A stretch of 32,990 bases of DNA from Deltaproteobacteria bacterium. GTDB lineage: Bacteria > Myxococcota > SpSt-1050 > JACRCP01. Shown in pieces: positions 8,155 through 13,790 of the stretch (position 1 is its first letter; every line of letters starts with the position of its first letter). The notes under the pieces were generated by a model, which was given only the letters and a program-made list of their open reading frames with translations, was not told the DNA's origin and did not search any database. The stretch covers positions 1 through 32,990 of the forward strand of contig JACRCP010000234.1 of assembly GCA_016218965.1 (NCBI GenBank). Reading direction: 5' to 3'. The position numbers were made by a program, and so were the translations under genes.

Positions 8155-9729
8155 ATGGCAAGGATGGGTCTTTGTCTTCCGGTCCTCGCGTTGATAGGCG
8201 CGTGCTCGTCCGGTGCCCGCGAGGTTATCGAGGACGTGTCGTCCCCGCCGTTTGATGGCGGGGAAACGGACGGTAGAATCGTCGACGGCGGGAGTGCGGA
8301 CGGGGGCACGGCGGATGCCGGCCCGGGCGACGTCTGGACCCCGCGCGACTCGGGGCATTTCGAACCTCTCGGGTGTCCGGAAGAGCAGGGGACGCAGAAG
8401 ACGCTCCGCGAGAAGGCGGAGTATTTCGACACGGTGGGACAGAAGTGGCACGTCCCGCAGGGGCAGCCGCTCTGGTTCTCGGTGCAACTCAAGGAAGACC
8501 TTGAAACGTTCGACAGGATCGACCTGAGCGACAACGTTGGGACATGGACCTCTTTGTACGCCGCGTCGCAGGCGTTCCGTTACGCCGTCACGAAAAGCCC
8601 CGAGTCGCTCGACAACCTCCGGCGCGTGGTGAAGGGCCTGCGCGACATGGAACGGATCACGGGCGTGCGCGGGTTGCTCACGCGCGCGTACATCAACCCG
8701 GCGCTTCCCGGGTTCCCCTCCGCCGAGCAGCTCAAGGCCAACTATCCGGACTGCGACCTCTCGGTGAAACACTGCAAGCGGTACAACGAGGTCAACGAAG
8801 GCGAGTTTGCCGGCTGGTGGTTCAAGAACGACGTTTCAAAGGACGAGTACGCCGCGCACATGTTCGCCTACGCGGTGATCTGGGAGATCGTGGACGACAC
8901 GGAGGTGAGGCGGCTCGTCGCGGAGAGCGTCACGGCCATCGGCGACCACCTGGTCGACAACGAGCTCTGGATCACCGACATGGACGGGAGGGTCACGACA
9001 TTCGGTCACATGAATGCGATGGGCTTCGACGACTACTCGGGGTTCAACGCGGTGCTTTCACTTTCGTGGCTCAAACTCGCGGCGGTCGTCGGGGGGGAAA
9101 AGTACGACGACTACTACAAGATCTGCCTGCTCCAGCAGAACGGCCGCCGGGACTGCGTCCACGACGAGGAGCCGATGCCGTACACGTACTACCTGGACAC
9201 GATCGGGCTGAACCTGAAGTGCAAGACCAACTGGAACAACCACAACATGGCCCAGCTCTCGATGTACCACCTCTTGCGGTTCGAGGACGACGCGGTCTTG
9301 CTGGCGGACTACCGCAAGGCCCTGCGCGACCAGATGTGGGAGCCCGACGACCCGTATCCGATGCGCGACCAGCAGAAGACTCTGTACTCGTTCTTCTATT
9401 TCGTCAACAAGGACCCCGCCGACCCGTGGCCCGATGAAGCCGCCCGCCAGGCCATGTGCACCATGAAGACCTTCCCCGAGCACAAGGCGCACTACGCGGT
9501 GGACAACTTCGCCAAGTACACTCAGGTCTGCCTCGACCGGAGCGACGAGCCGCTCACCGACGTCGTCATCCCGGTCTACGAGCGCGGCATGGACAACTGC
9601 GTCTGGCTCAACAACCCGTACCGGATGGAAAAGGAGGACGCCTACCCGCAGATCGTCGAATCGCCCGAGGACTACCTGCTTGCGTACTGGATGGGGAGGT
9701 TTTTCGGCTTCATCACGGAGGAGATGTGA
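8155..9729 (+). CDS. Probable surface lipoprotein of unknown function
   Basis: The protein has 524 residues. It starts MARMGLCLPVLALIGAC, a lipoprotein signal with Cys at residue 17. A low-complexity linker rich in D-G-G repeats (about residues 35-65) follows; this type of spacer is common on outer-membrane lipoproteins of Myxococcota. The remaining ~450 residues are rich in Trp, Tyr and acidic residues and look mainly alpha-helical, with motifs such as MNAMGFDDYSGFNAVLSLSW, NWNNHNMAQLSMYHLLRF and MRDQQKTLYSFFYFVNKD. This pattern could be an alpha/alpha-toroid fold of the kind seen in polysaccharide-active enzymes, but I do not recognise a family. Start ATG 8155 is preceded by a purine-rich GGAGGGAGGG site and a good promoter; open sequence upstream of it overlaps the divergent gene and is not coding. 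Confidence 0.8.
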   Translation: MARMGLCLPVLALIGACSSGAREVIEDVSSPPFDGGETDGRIVDGGSADGGTADAGPGDVWTPRDSGHFEPLGCPEEQGTQKTLREKAEYFDTVGQKWHVPQGQPLWFSVQLKEDLETFDRIDLSDNVGTWTSLYAASQAFRYAVTKSPESLDNLRRVVKGLRDMERITGVRGLLTRAYINPALPGFPSAEQLKANYPDCDLSVKHCKRYNEVNEGEFAGWWFKNDVSKDEYAAHMFAYAVIWEIVDDTEVRRLVAESVTAIGDHLVDNELWITDMDGRVTTFGHMNAMGFDDYSGFNAVLSLSWLKLAAVVGGEKYDDYYKICLLQQNGRRDCVHDEEPMPYTYYLDTIGLNLKCKTNWNNHNMAQLSMYHLLRFEDDAVLLADYRKALRDQMWEPDDPYPMRDQQKTLYSFFYFVNKDPADPWPDEAARQAMCTMKTFPEHKAHYAVDNFAKYTQVCLDRSDEPLTDVVIPVYERGMDNCVWLNNPYRMEKEDAYPQIVESPEDYLLAYWMGRFFGFITEEM

Positions 9730-9807
9730 TCGAAGCGCATGAGGTTGGCTGCCTCGCGGTCTTTCGCGGGCTCGTGCGGGTGCCGCCGATTTGGCATTGG
9801 GTCGGAT

Positions 9808-9855
9808 GTAGGGTCGGCCGGAGCGCCGCATCGCGGCGCGGAGTCCGACCGTGCG
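9808..9855. repeat. REP-like palindrome, copy 1
   Basis: GTAGGGTCGG...TCCGACCGTGCG encloses an inner perfect inverted repeat, GCGCCGC (9823-9829), loop atc, GCGGCGC (9833-9839). The outer arms GGTCGG (9812-9817) and CCGACC (9845-9850) also pair. Copies 2 and 3 share these arms. It lies about 40 bp upstream of the RAYT gene, the expected place for a REP element. The rest of 9730-9895 shows no gene. Confidence 0.8.
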
Positions 9856-9895
9856 ACGTTGCGACGGCCCCCAAAAACAACAACATGGTCTTGCG

Positions 9896-10354
9896 ATGAC
9901 AGACGTCGACGAGAAACCGGTCCGAAAACGCCATCACCTGCCGCGCGAATGTTATCAGGGCGGTGACACTTTCTTCATCACGGTATGCACAGCCGAACGG
10001 CAGACCATTCTCACGACGGAGCCGTTGTGCGGTGTGCTTGTGTCATTCCTCGAGACGCTGAAGGACACCAACGACGGCCCGGTGCACGCGTACGTCGTGA
10101 TGCCGGATCATCTCCACGTTCTCTTGAGCGGATCTGATGACGTCATTTCGTGGATGCGCTGGTTCAAGGCGCGGGTGACCTTTCACGCGAAAAAGAAAGG
10201 CTGTGCGGGGGAGATCTGGCAAAGGGGTTTCTACGACGAGGGCGTGAGAAAGATCGAGAAGTCGAGAGAGATTCTGCGATACATGTCCGACAATCCCGTC
10301 GAGGCGGGACTGGTCGAGCGTCCCGGCGAATGGCCGCACAAGTGGGGGTGTTGA
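9896..10354 (+). CDS. REP-associated tyrosine transposase (RAYT, Y1/HUH family)
   Basis: The protein has 152 residues. The HUH metal-binding motif is MPDHLHVLL (His72, His74). The nucleophile is most likely Tyr129 in REILRYMSDNPVEAGLV, the family's 'Y-I-x-x-N-P-V-x-A-G-L' landmark. The opening RHHLPRECYQGGDTFFITVCT is typical of the family. RAYTs are single-copy, domesticated relatives of IS200/IS605 transposases that cut and join REP palindromes in single-stranded DNA. Here REP-like palindromes flank the gene on both sides (9808 and 10381) in the same orientation, which supports the call. ATG 9896 is the best start; a GTG at 9851 would add 15 residues that lie in the REP tail. Confidence 0.92.
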   Translation: MTDVDEKPVRKRHHLPRECYQGGDTFFITVCTAERQTILTTEPLCGVLVSFLETLKDTNDGPVHAYVVMPDHLHVLLSGSDDVISWMRWFKARVTFHAKKKGCAGEIWQRGFYDEGVRKIEKSREILRYMSDNPVEAGLVERPGEWPHKWGC

Positions 10355-10380
10355 CCCAAAATGTCGCCGAATTTGATCGC

Positions 10381-10462
10381 AGGGTCGGCCGTAGGGACGG
10401 CCGTAGGGACGGCCGTAGGGTCGGCCGTAGGGTCGGCTGAAGCGAAGCGGAATCCGACCGCG
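10381..10462. repeat. REP-like palindrome copy 2 with 12-bp tandem expansion
   Basis: Four tandem units of AGGG(T/A)CGGCCGT lie at 10381-10392, 10393-10404, 10405-10416 and 10417-10428, followed by a partial fifth. The last copy leads into a REP-like unit whose arms GGTCGG (10431-10436) and CCGACC (10454-10459) pair. The 12-bp unit equals the head of the REP sequence, so this looks like repeated duplication of one REP end, directly after the RAYT gene. Apart from this repeat, 10355-10573 holds only the ribosome site of the next gene. Confidence 0.8.
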
Positions 10463-10573
10463 TGGAGAGTCTGTCCGGCCGTCCGCGCCCGGTGTCCCCG
10501 AAAAAAACGGCGGCAGTCGCCAGACGTGTATGATAACATGTGCGCATCGGTGGCTCCGGAGGGAGGGAATCGG

Positions 10574-11602
10574 ATGTCCAGGCAGCTCGGTGCACTTGCT
10601 TTCGCGGCGACGTTGGTCCTTTTCGTCAACACTGCCGGAGCCGGAGACGCCATTGCCTTCAGAGTGAGATCGCCCGCGGTGGCACGGGCCGCGCCGGACG
10701 CCAAGGCAAAGGAGTGCGGAAAACTTGCCGTCGGGGCGAAAGTGGATGCGTCGCTTGTCGCGGGCGCATGGTACGGCTTCGCCGTGGCGGGCGACGCGGA
10801 ACGGACGTGTTGGATCCCGGCGAACGCACTCGAACCTGTCAAAACACGGGGATTGCCTCTCCTGCTCGTGCCGCTCGCCGTCGAAGCGGGATGTGCTGTC
10901 GTGAAGTGGGTCGTCGATCTTTTCTCGGGCGGCAACGAAAAGGCCAAACCCGTCAAGGTGGAACCCGGGGCGCTCTCGATGGTCCAGGAACTCAGGCAGG
11001 TCCCGCAGGCCGATCAGGGGATCTGGCAGGCGGGCGCGCCTTCGACCGCGACGACCTCTCTGACCGTCGAAGTCTGGGTGCAGAAGGCCGATGGGGCTTT
11101 CGTCCCGAGCGGCGGAGCGCTCAGGCTCGGCGACGAGTACGAGATCCACGCGCGGTGCAGCCGGGACTGTTACGTCCGCGTCACGTGCGAGACCCCTGGC
11201 GCCGGCGCCGTCTGCCAGTACAGCCCGAGCCGGAGCGCCGGGTTTGACGTGTCGCCGCGGATCGCCGCGGGTGAGGACGCGTGGCCGAAGCTCCTGCCGC
11301 CGGGGGTGCGTTTCAAGGTTTCCGAGCCGGTCATGCCCGAGGACGTCATCCGCGTGGAGGCCGTCGCGGCGGACGCGGGCGTCCCGTTCCGGTACGTCGC
11401 CGGCAATGACAAAGGCGAGGGTTGCGTGGCGGGCACTGCCTCTGCAACGGCGGGGGAGGTCGGGATGTGCGACAAGCCCGGCGCGGGCGCCACCCGGACG
11501 TCCTGCGGCTACAGGGGCGGTGGGTTCTCGGTGACGGCCGCGGGCATGCAGAACCCGGTCCCGGACGTGGTGAGTTTGTACGTGCTCAAGACGATCAGGT
11601 GA
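10574..11602 (+). CDS. Secreted DUF4384 protein, caspase-associated
   Basis: The protein has 342 residues. The signal peptide MSRQLGALAFAATLVLFVNT-AGA is followed by an SH3-like segment (about 28-95: AVGAKVDASLVAGAWYGFAV...TCWIPANAL), a hydrophobic stretch near 98-118, and a DUF4384-type domain (about 160-300: LRLGDEYEIHARCSRDCYV, then LLPPGVRFKVSEPVMPEDVI). DUF4384 domains are often found beside, or fused to, bacterial caspase-like (C14) proteases, and the next gene here is exactly that, 89 nt downstream on the same strand. Several cysteines (RCSRDC, TC, GVC-type) suggest disulfides in the periplasm or outside the cell. Start ATG 10574 follows GGAGGGAGG (10559-10567). A role as partner of the diversified caspase is inference from context. 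Confidence 0.78.
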   Translation: MSRQLGALAFAATLVLFVNTAGAGDAIAFRVRSPAVARAAPDAKAKECGKLAVGAKVDASLVAGAWYGFAVAGDAERTCWIPANALEPVKTRGLPLLLVPLAVEAGCAVVKWVVDLFSGGNEKAKPVKVEPGALSMVQELRQVPQADQGIWQAGAPSTATTSLTVEVWVQKADGAFVPSGGALRLGDEYEIHARCSRDCYVRVTCETPGAGAVCQYSPSRSAGFDVSPRIAAGEDAWPKLLPPGVRFKVSEPVMPEDVIRVEAVAADAGVPFRYVAGNDKGEGCVAGTASATAGEVGMCDKPGAGATRTSCGYRGGGFSVTAAGMQNPVPDVVSLYVLKTIR

Positions 11603-11661
11603 AGAACGTGTTCGTAATCCGATGACCGGGTTGTCGGCCCCGGAGGGGTCGCGGTCAATAG

Positions 11662-11680
11662 CCGGCGGTGAAACCGCCGG
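11662..11680 (+). promoter_or_regulatory. Hairpin abutting the ribosome site of the DGR target gene
   Basis: CCGGCGGT (11662-11669), loop gaa, ACCGCCGG (11673-11680) make a perfect 8-bp G+C-rich stem. Its 3' arm ends in the ribosome-binding stretch GGGGAGG (11679-11685) of the target gene (ATG 11692). It could limit ribosome access or mark the 3' end of the DUF4384 message, but no T-run follows. Confidence 0.45.
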
Positions 11681-11691
11681 GGAGGTGCGAG

Positions 11692-13161
11692 ATGAAATCG
11701 AAGGTCATCGTTGCTTTCGCCGCCCTTGGACTGGTCGCCGCCGTCGCGTTTGCCCAGAACCGTGGCGGCGGGTTTTCAGGGGGCGGCGTCCAGGCGGTTC
11801 CGTACGCCAACTCGTATGCCCTCGTCGTCGGCATCGACGCCTACAGCAAGGGCTGGCCGCGCCTTGACGCGGCGGTGTCCGACGCGAGGGCCATGACTGC
11901 CGCCCTTCAGGCGCAGGGGTTCAAGGTGTACTCGCTCACAAACGCTCAGGCCACCAAGACCGAGATCCTCAAGTATCTTTCAACGGTGCTGCCGCCGACA
12001 GTGAAGGAGAACGACCGGTTCCTGTTTTACTTCGCCGGCCACGGCCAGACCGAGACGATGCGCGCCACCAAGACCAAGATGGGGTACGCGGTCCCCTTCG
12101 ACGGCTCGCGCGAGGGGGGCGAGGACGCATGGCACACGTACATCTCGATGGACGAGATGAACAAGGTCCTTACTAACAAGTATCTGAGCCGCCACGTCAT
12201 GCTCGCGTTCGACTCGTGCTTCGCGGGTCTGGCGCTCACGCGCTCGGGCGGCGTGTCGCAGAGCGTCCAGAGCTACCTCAAGAAGCAGGGCGTCACCGCC
12301 ATCACCGCCGGCGGCGAGGGCGAGCTGGCGCGCGACGGCCTTTTCACGCGGGTGCTCGTGTCGGCGATGTCGGGGCAGGCCGACCGGAACAACGACGGCT
12401 ACGTCACGTTCGGCGAGCTGGCGCTCTACACCGAGCAGGAGGTCAACCGGGAGAACAGCGACCAGATGCCCCGGCACGGGTCGCTCCGGGGCGAGGGGCA
12501 GATGGTTTTTGTGTCGAGTCTGGGAAAGACATCATCGTCGGCGACGCCGTCACCCGCGCCGACTCCACCCGTGCCAACGCCGACCGGCTGCGCCAAGGAC
12601 AACGAATGCAAGGGCGACCGGGTCTGCGAGAACGGCCAGTGCGTCAGCCCACCCGAACGGGCGCCGCAGGGAGTGGCTCCACCGCCCCCGACTGTCGTCG
12701 TCTACCAGCCGCCGGCCCCGAGCGGCTGCGCCCAAAGGTCCTCCGACGGCCGGTACTGCGACCACGGCGACGGCACGATCACCGATTCCCAGACCGGCCT
12801 GATGTGGGCGAAGAGCGACAGCTACGCGTCTTTGGGCAAGTGCCTGGGCTGGGACGACTCGAGGTCATACGTGTCCGGTCTCCGCACGGGCGGACATGCC
12901 AACTGGCGGATGCCGTCTGTCGACGAGCTCAAGGCGATATTCGAAGAGGGCAAAAGCACACTCGCGTACGACAACGATTCGAAAACGCCGTTGAGGCTCG
13001 ACTCGGTGTTTTCGAGAGGAGGGGCCTACGGGTACTGGTCATCCGAAGAGGCGGGCGCGTGCTGTGCGCGCAGCGTGGGCTTCACCCGCGGCGGCGTCAG
13101 CGAGGGCGACCGTGCGCACTGCGGCGGCCGCGGTGTCCGGGCGGTTCGCCGCGGACAATGA
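11692..13161 (+). CDS. DGR target: secreted caspase-like protease with diversified C-terminal DUF1566 domain
   Basis: The protein has 489 residues. Signal peptide: residues 1-21 (MKSKVIVAFAALGLVAAVAFA). Caspase/C14 domain: about 40-275, with SYALVVGIDAY at the first strand, catalytic His117 in FYFAGHGQT and Cys176 in LAFDSCFAG. Inside it, residues 231-242 (DRNNDGYVTFGE) have the spacing of an EF-hand calcium loop. A Ser/Pro linker, a four-Cys knob (about 299-318) and a second Pro-rich linker (to about 343) lead to a DUF1566 domain (about 357-489: GTITDSQTGLMWAK, ANWRMPSVDELKAI, GYWSSEE), related to C-type-lectin folds used by DGR variable proteins. Residues 461-480 are encoded by the variable repeat. 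ATG 11692 is chosen over 11668 because of GGGGAGG at 11679 and an immediate signal peptide. The stop codon lies at the end of VR. Ligand and protease substrate are unknown. Confidence 0.93.
   Translation: MKSKVIVAFAALGLVAAVAFAQNRGGGFSGGGVQAVPYANSYALVVGIDAYSKGWPRLDAAVSDARAMTAALQAQGFKVYSLTNAQATKTEILKYLSTVLPPTVKENDRFLFYFAGHGQTETMRATKTKMGYAVPFDGSREGGEDAWHTYISMDEMNKVLTNKYLSRHVMLAFDSCFAGLALTRSGGVSQSVQSYLKKQGVTAITAGGEGELARDGLFTRVLVSAMSGQADRNNDGYVTFGELALYTEQEVNRENSDQMPRHGSLRGEGQMVFVSSLGKTSSSATPSPAPTPPVPTPTGCAKDNECKGDRVCENGQCVSPPERAPQGVAPPPPTVVVYQPPAPSGCAQRSSDGRYCDHGDGTITDSQTGLMWAKSDSYASLGKCLGWDDSRSYVSGLRTGGHANWRMPSVDELKAIFEEGKSTLAYDNDSKTPLRLDSVFSRGGAYGYWSSEEAGACCARSVGFTRGGVSEGDRAHCGGRGVRAVRRGQ
13052..13160 (+). 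repeat. DGR variable repeat (VR)
   Basis: This 109-bp stretch aligns gap-free to TR with an offset of 630. Differences are at TR adenines 13703, 13708, 13709, 13715, 13717, 13718, 13723, 13724, 13730, 13735, 13736, 13738, 13745, 13747, 13753, 13754, 13756, 13757, 13759, 13760 and 13786, plus one at a cytosine (13746). No TR G or T is changed. VR position 13051 (G against A in TR) may extend the repeat by one base. Changed residues of the target are 461, 463, 465, 466, 468, 470, 472, 473, 475, 476, 478, 479, 480 and 489. Two adjacent cysteines (457-458) and Cys477 are constant in both repeats. Confidence 0.96.
13131..13160 (+). other. Probable IMH (initiation of mutagenic homing) site
   Basis: The first 25 bp (13131-13155) are identical to TR 13761-13785 and very G+C-rich. 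After them VR has C at 13156 where TR has A, then both read AATG and diverge. In known DGRs a G+C-rich end of VR that differs slightly from its TR counterpart (IMH versus IMH*) fixes the direction of transfer. The position and the single difference fit that role. Confidence 0.65.
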
Positions 13162-13199
13162 TTGATCATTTGGTGCTTTGACATTTGGTTATTTTGTGC
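13157..13199 (+). promoter_or_regulatory. AT-rich patch with inverted repeat just after VR
   Basis: By my count about one third of these 43 bases are G or C, in sharp contrast to the surroundings. AATGAT (13157-13162) and ATCATT (13165-13170) form a 6-bp inverted repeat that starts inside the end of VR and includes the target stop codon. A perfect TTGACA lies at 13178-13183, but I find no matching -10 box. Candidate roles are a DNA hairpin that helps cDNA integration, as downstream of VR in BPP-1, or a weak promoter for avd-TR-RT. Confidence 0.4.
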
Positions 13200-13219
13200 G
13201 GGTTTCCGGACGGTGAACG

Positions 13220-13624
13220 ATGGCGAACTACGAGAATCTGCCGATCTACAAGGCGGCGTACGAGCTTGTGCTCTACGTCGAGCAGATCACGGTCAACTTC
13301 AGCCGCAACCACCGGTACACGCTCGGGAGCGACCTGCGCGATCTGAGCCGGAAGGCTGCCCGGCTCATCGTCCGTGCCAACTCGCTCAGGGAGCGGGAGG
13401 CCGAGCTGATGGAACTGCGGGCCACGCTCGAAGAGTGCAAGCTCGTGGCGCGGCTCTGTCTCGACGTCAAGGCGTTTCACAACATGAACTCTTTCGAGAC
13501 GACGGTCAGAAAGGTGGTGGAGATAAGCAGACAGAACGAGGGCTGGCTAAAGAGCGTGCCGGGTATGACCATTGTGCGCCGCCTCCCCCCACGTGGGATA
13601 ATCGTTCAGCGAGGCCTGGCCTGA
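13220..13624 (+). CDS. avd: DGR accessory variability determinant (Avd), four-helix-bundle protein
   Basis: The protein has 134 residues, the usual length. It has the 23S-rRNA-intervening-sequence/four-helix-bundle pattern: YENLPIYKAAYELVLYVEQI in helix 1, NFSRNHRYTLGSDLRDLSRK, a basic helix 2 (AARLIVRANSL), and two further amphipathic helices (ELRATLEECKLVARLCLDVK; TTVRKVVEISRQNEGW). In BPP-1 Avd is a basic pentamer that binds the RT and the TR RNA and is needed for mutagenic cDNA synthesis. Its place between the VR-bearing gene and TR is the classical one. The gene begins 58 nt after the target stop. The ribosome site is weak. The last ~20 residues (PGMTIVRRLPPRG...) are basic and probably unstructured. 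Confidence 0.92.
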   Translation: MANYENLPIYKAAYELVLYVEQITVNFSRNHRYTLGSDLRDLSRKAARLIVRANSLREREAELMELRATLEECKLVARLCLDVKAFHNMNSFETTVRKVVEISRQNEGWLKSVPGMTIVRRLPPRGIIVQRGLA

Positions 13625-13647
13625 AAGACGGCGTGGCCGAGCGGTGG

Positions 13648-13663
13648 CCCTCCTTCGGGAGGG
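13648..13663 (+). ncRNA. UUCG-tetraloop hairpin just upstream of TR
   Basis: CCCTCC (13648-13653), TTCG, GGAGGG (13658-13663): a 6-bp stem closed by a C(UUCG)G tetraloop, one of the most stable RNA hairpins. It lies in the non-coding spacer between avd and TR, 18 bp before the repeat. There is no following T-run, so it is not a terminator. It would be part of the TR-RNA and could be a folding anchor or a binding point for Avd/RT. Confidence 0.55.
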
Positions 13664-13681
13664 ACGAAGTGGGGCGGCAAA

Positions 13682-13790
13682 CGGGCGCGTGCTGTGCGCG
13701 CAACGTGAACTTCAACAACGGCAACGTCAACGAGAACAACCGTGACAACTGCAACAACAACGGTGTCCGGGCGGTTCGCCGCGGAAAATG
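13682..13790 (+). repeat. DGR template repeat (TR)
   Basis: Read in the target frame, TR encodes the same residues as the end of the DUF1566 domain, but with twelve AAC (Asn) codons, one GAC and one AAA at the variable positions. AAC is the preferred DGR codon because changes at its two adenines can give 15 amino acids and never a stop. The first ~20 bp and the 25 bp at 13761-13785 are identical in VR. The last three bases are the ATG start codon of the RT gene. The transcript around it should be the template RNA; its ends cannot be told from sequence. Confidence 0.96.

Noticed and set aside
10381..10440. CRISPR-like array
   Set aside because: Units are 12 bp, contiguous and without spacers, and no cas gene is present.
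10501..10540. TATGATAAC as promoter of the DUF4384 gene
   Set aside because: A fair -10-like sequence, but no -35 box 16-18 nt upstream, so I do not list it.
10164..10595. Minus-strand open frame with LRPT/LRPS repeats
   Set aside because: The repeats are only the translation of the 12-bp REP-derived tandem units; the rest is shadow of the RAYT gene.
13178..13206. Perfect TTGACA as promoter for avd-TR-RT
   Set aside because: No acceptable -10 box lies 15-19 nt downstream (GGTTTC-like sequence only). Kept only as part of the AT-rich patch.
13632..13690. tRNA-like start GTGGCCGAGCGGT (D-arm of Ser/Leu tRNAs)
   Set aside because: No anticodon arm, no GTTCRANTC T-arm and no acceptor pairing follow at the right distance. 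The only hairpin is the UUCG stem, so this is chance similarity.
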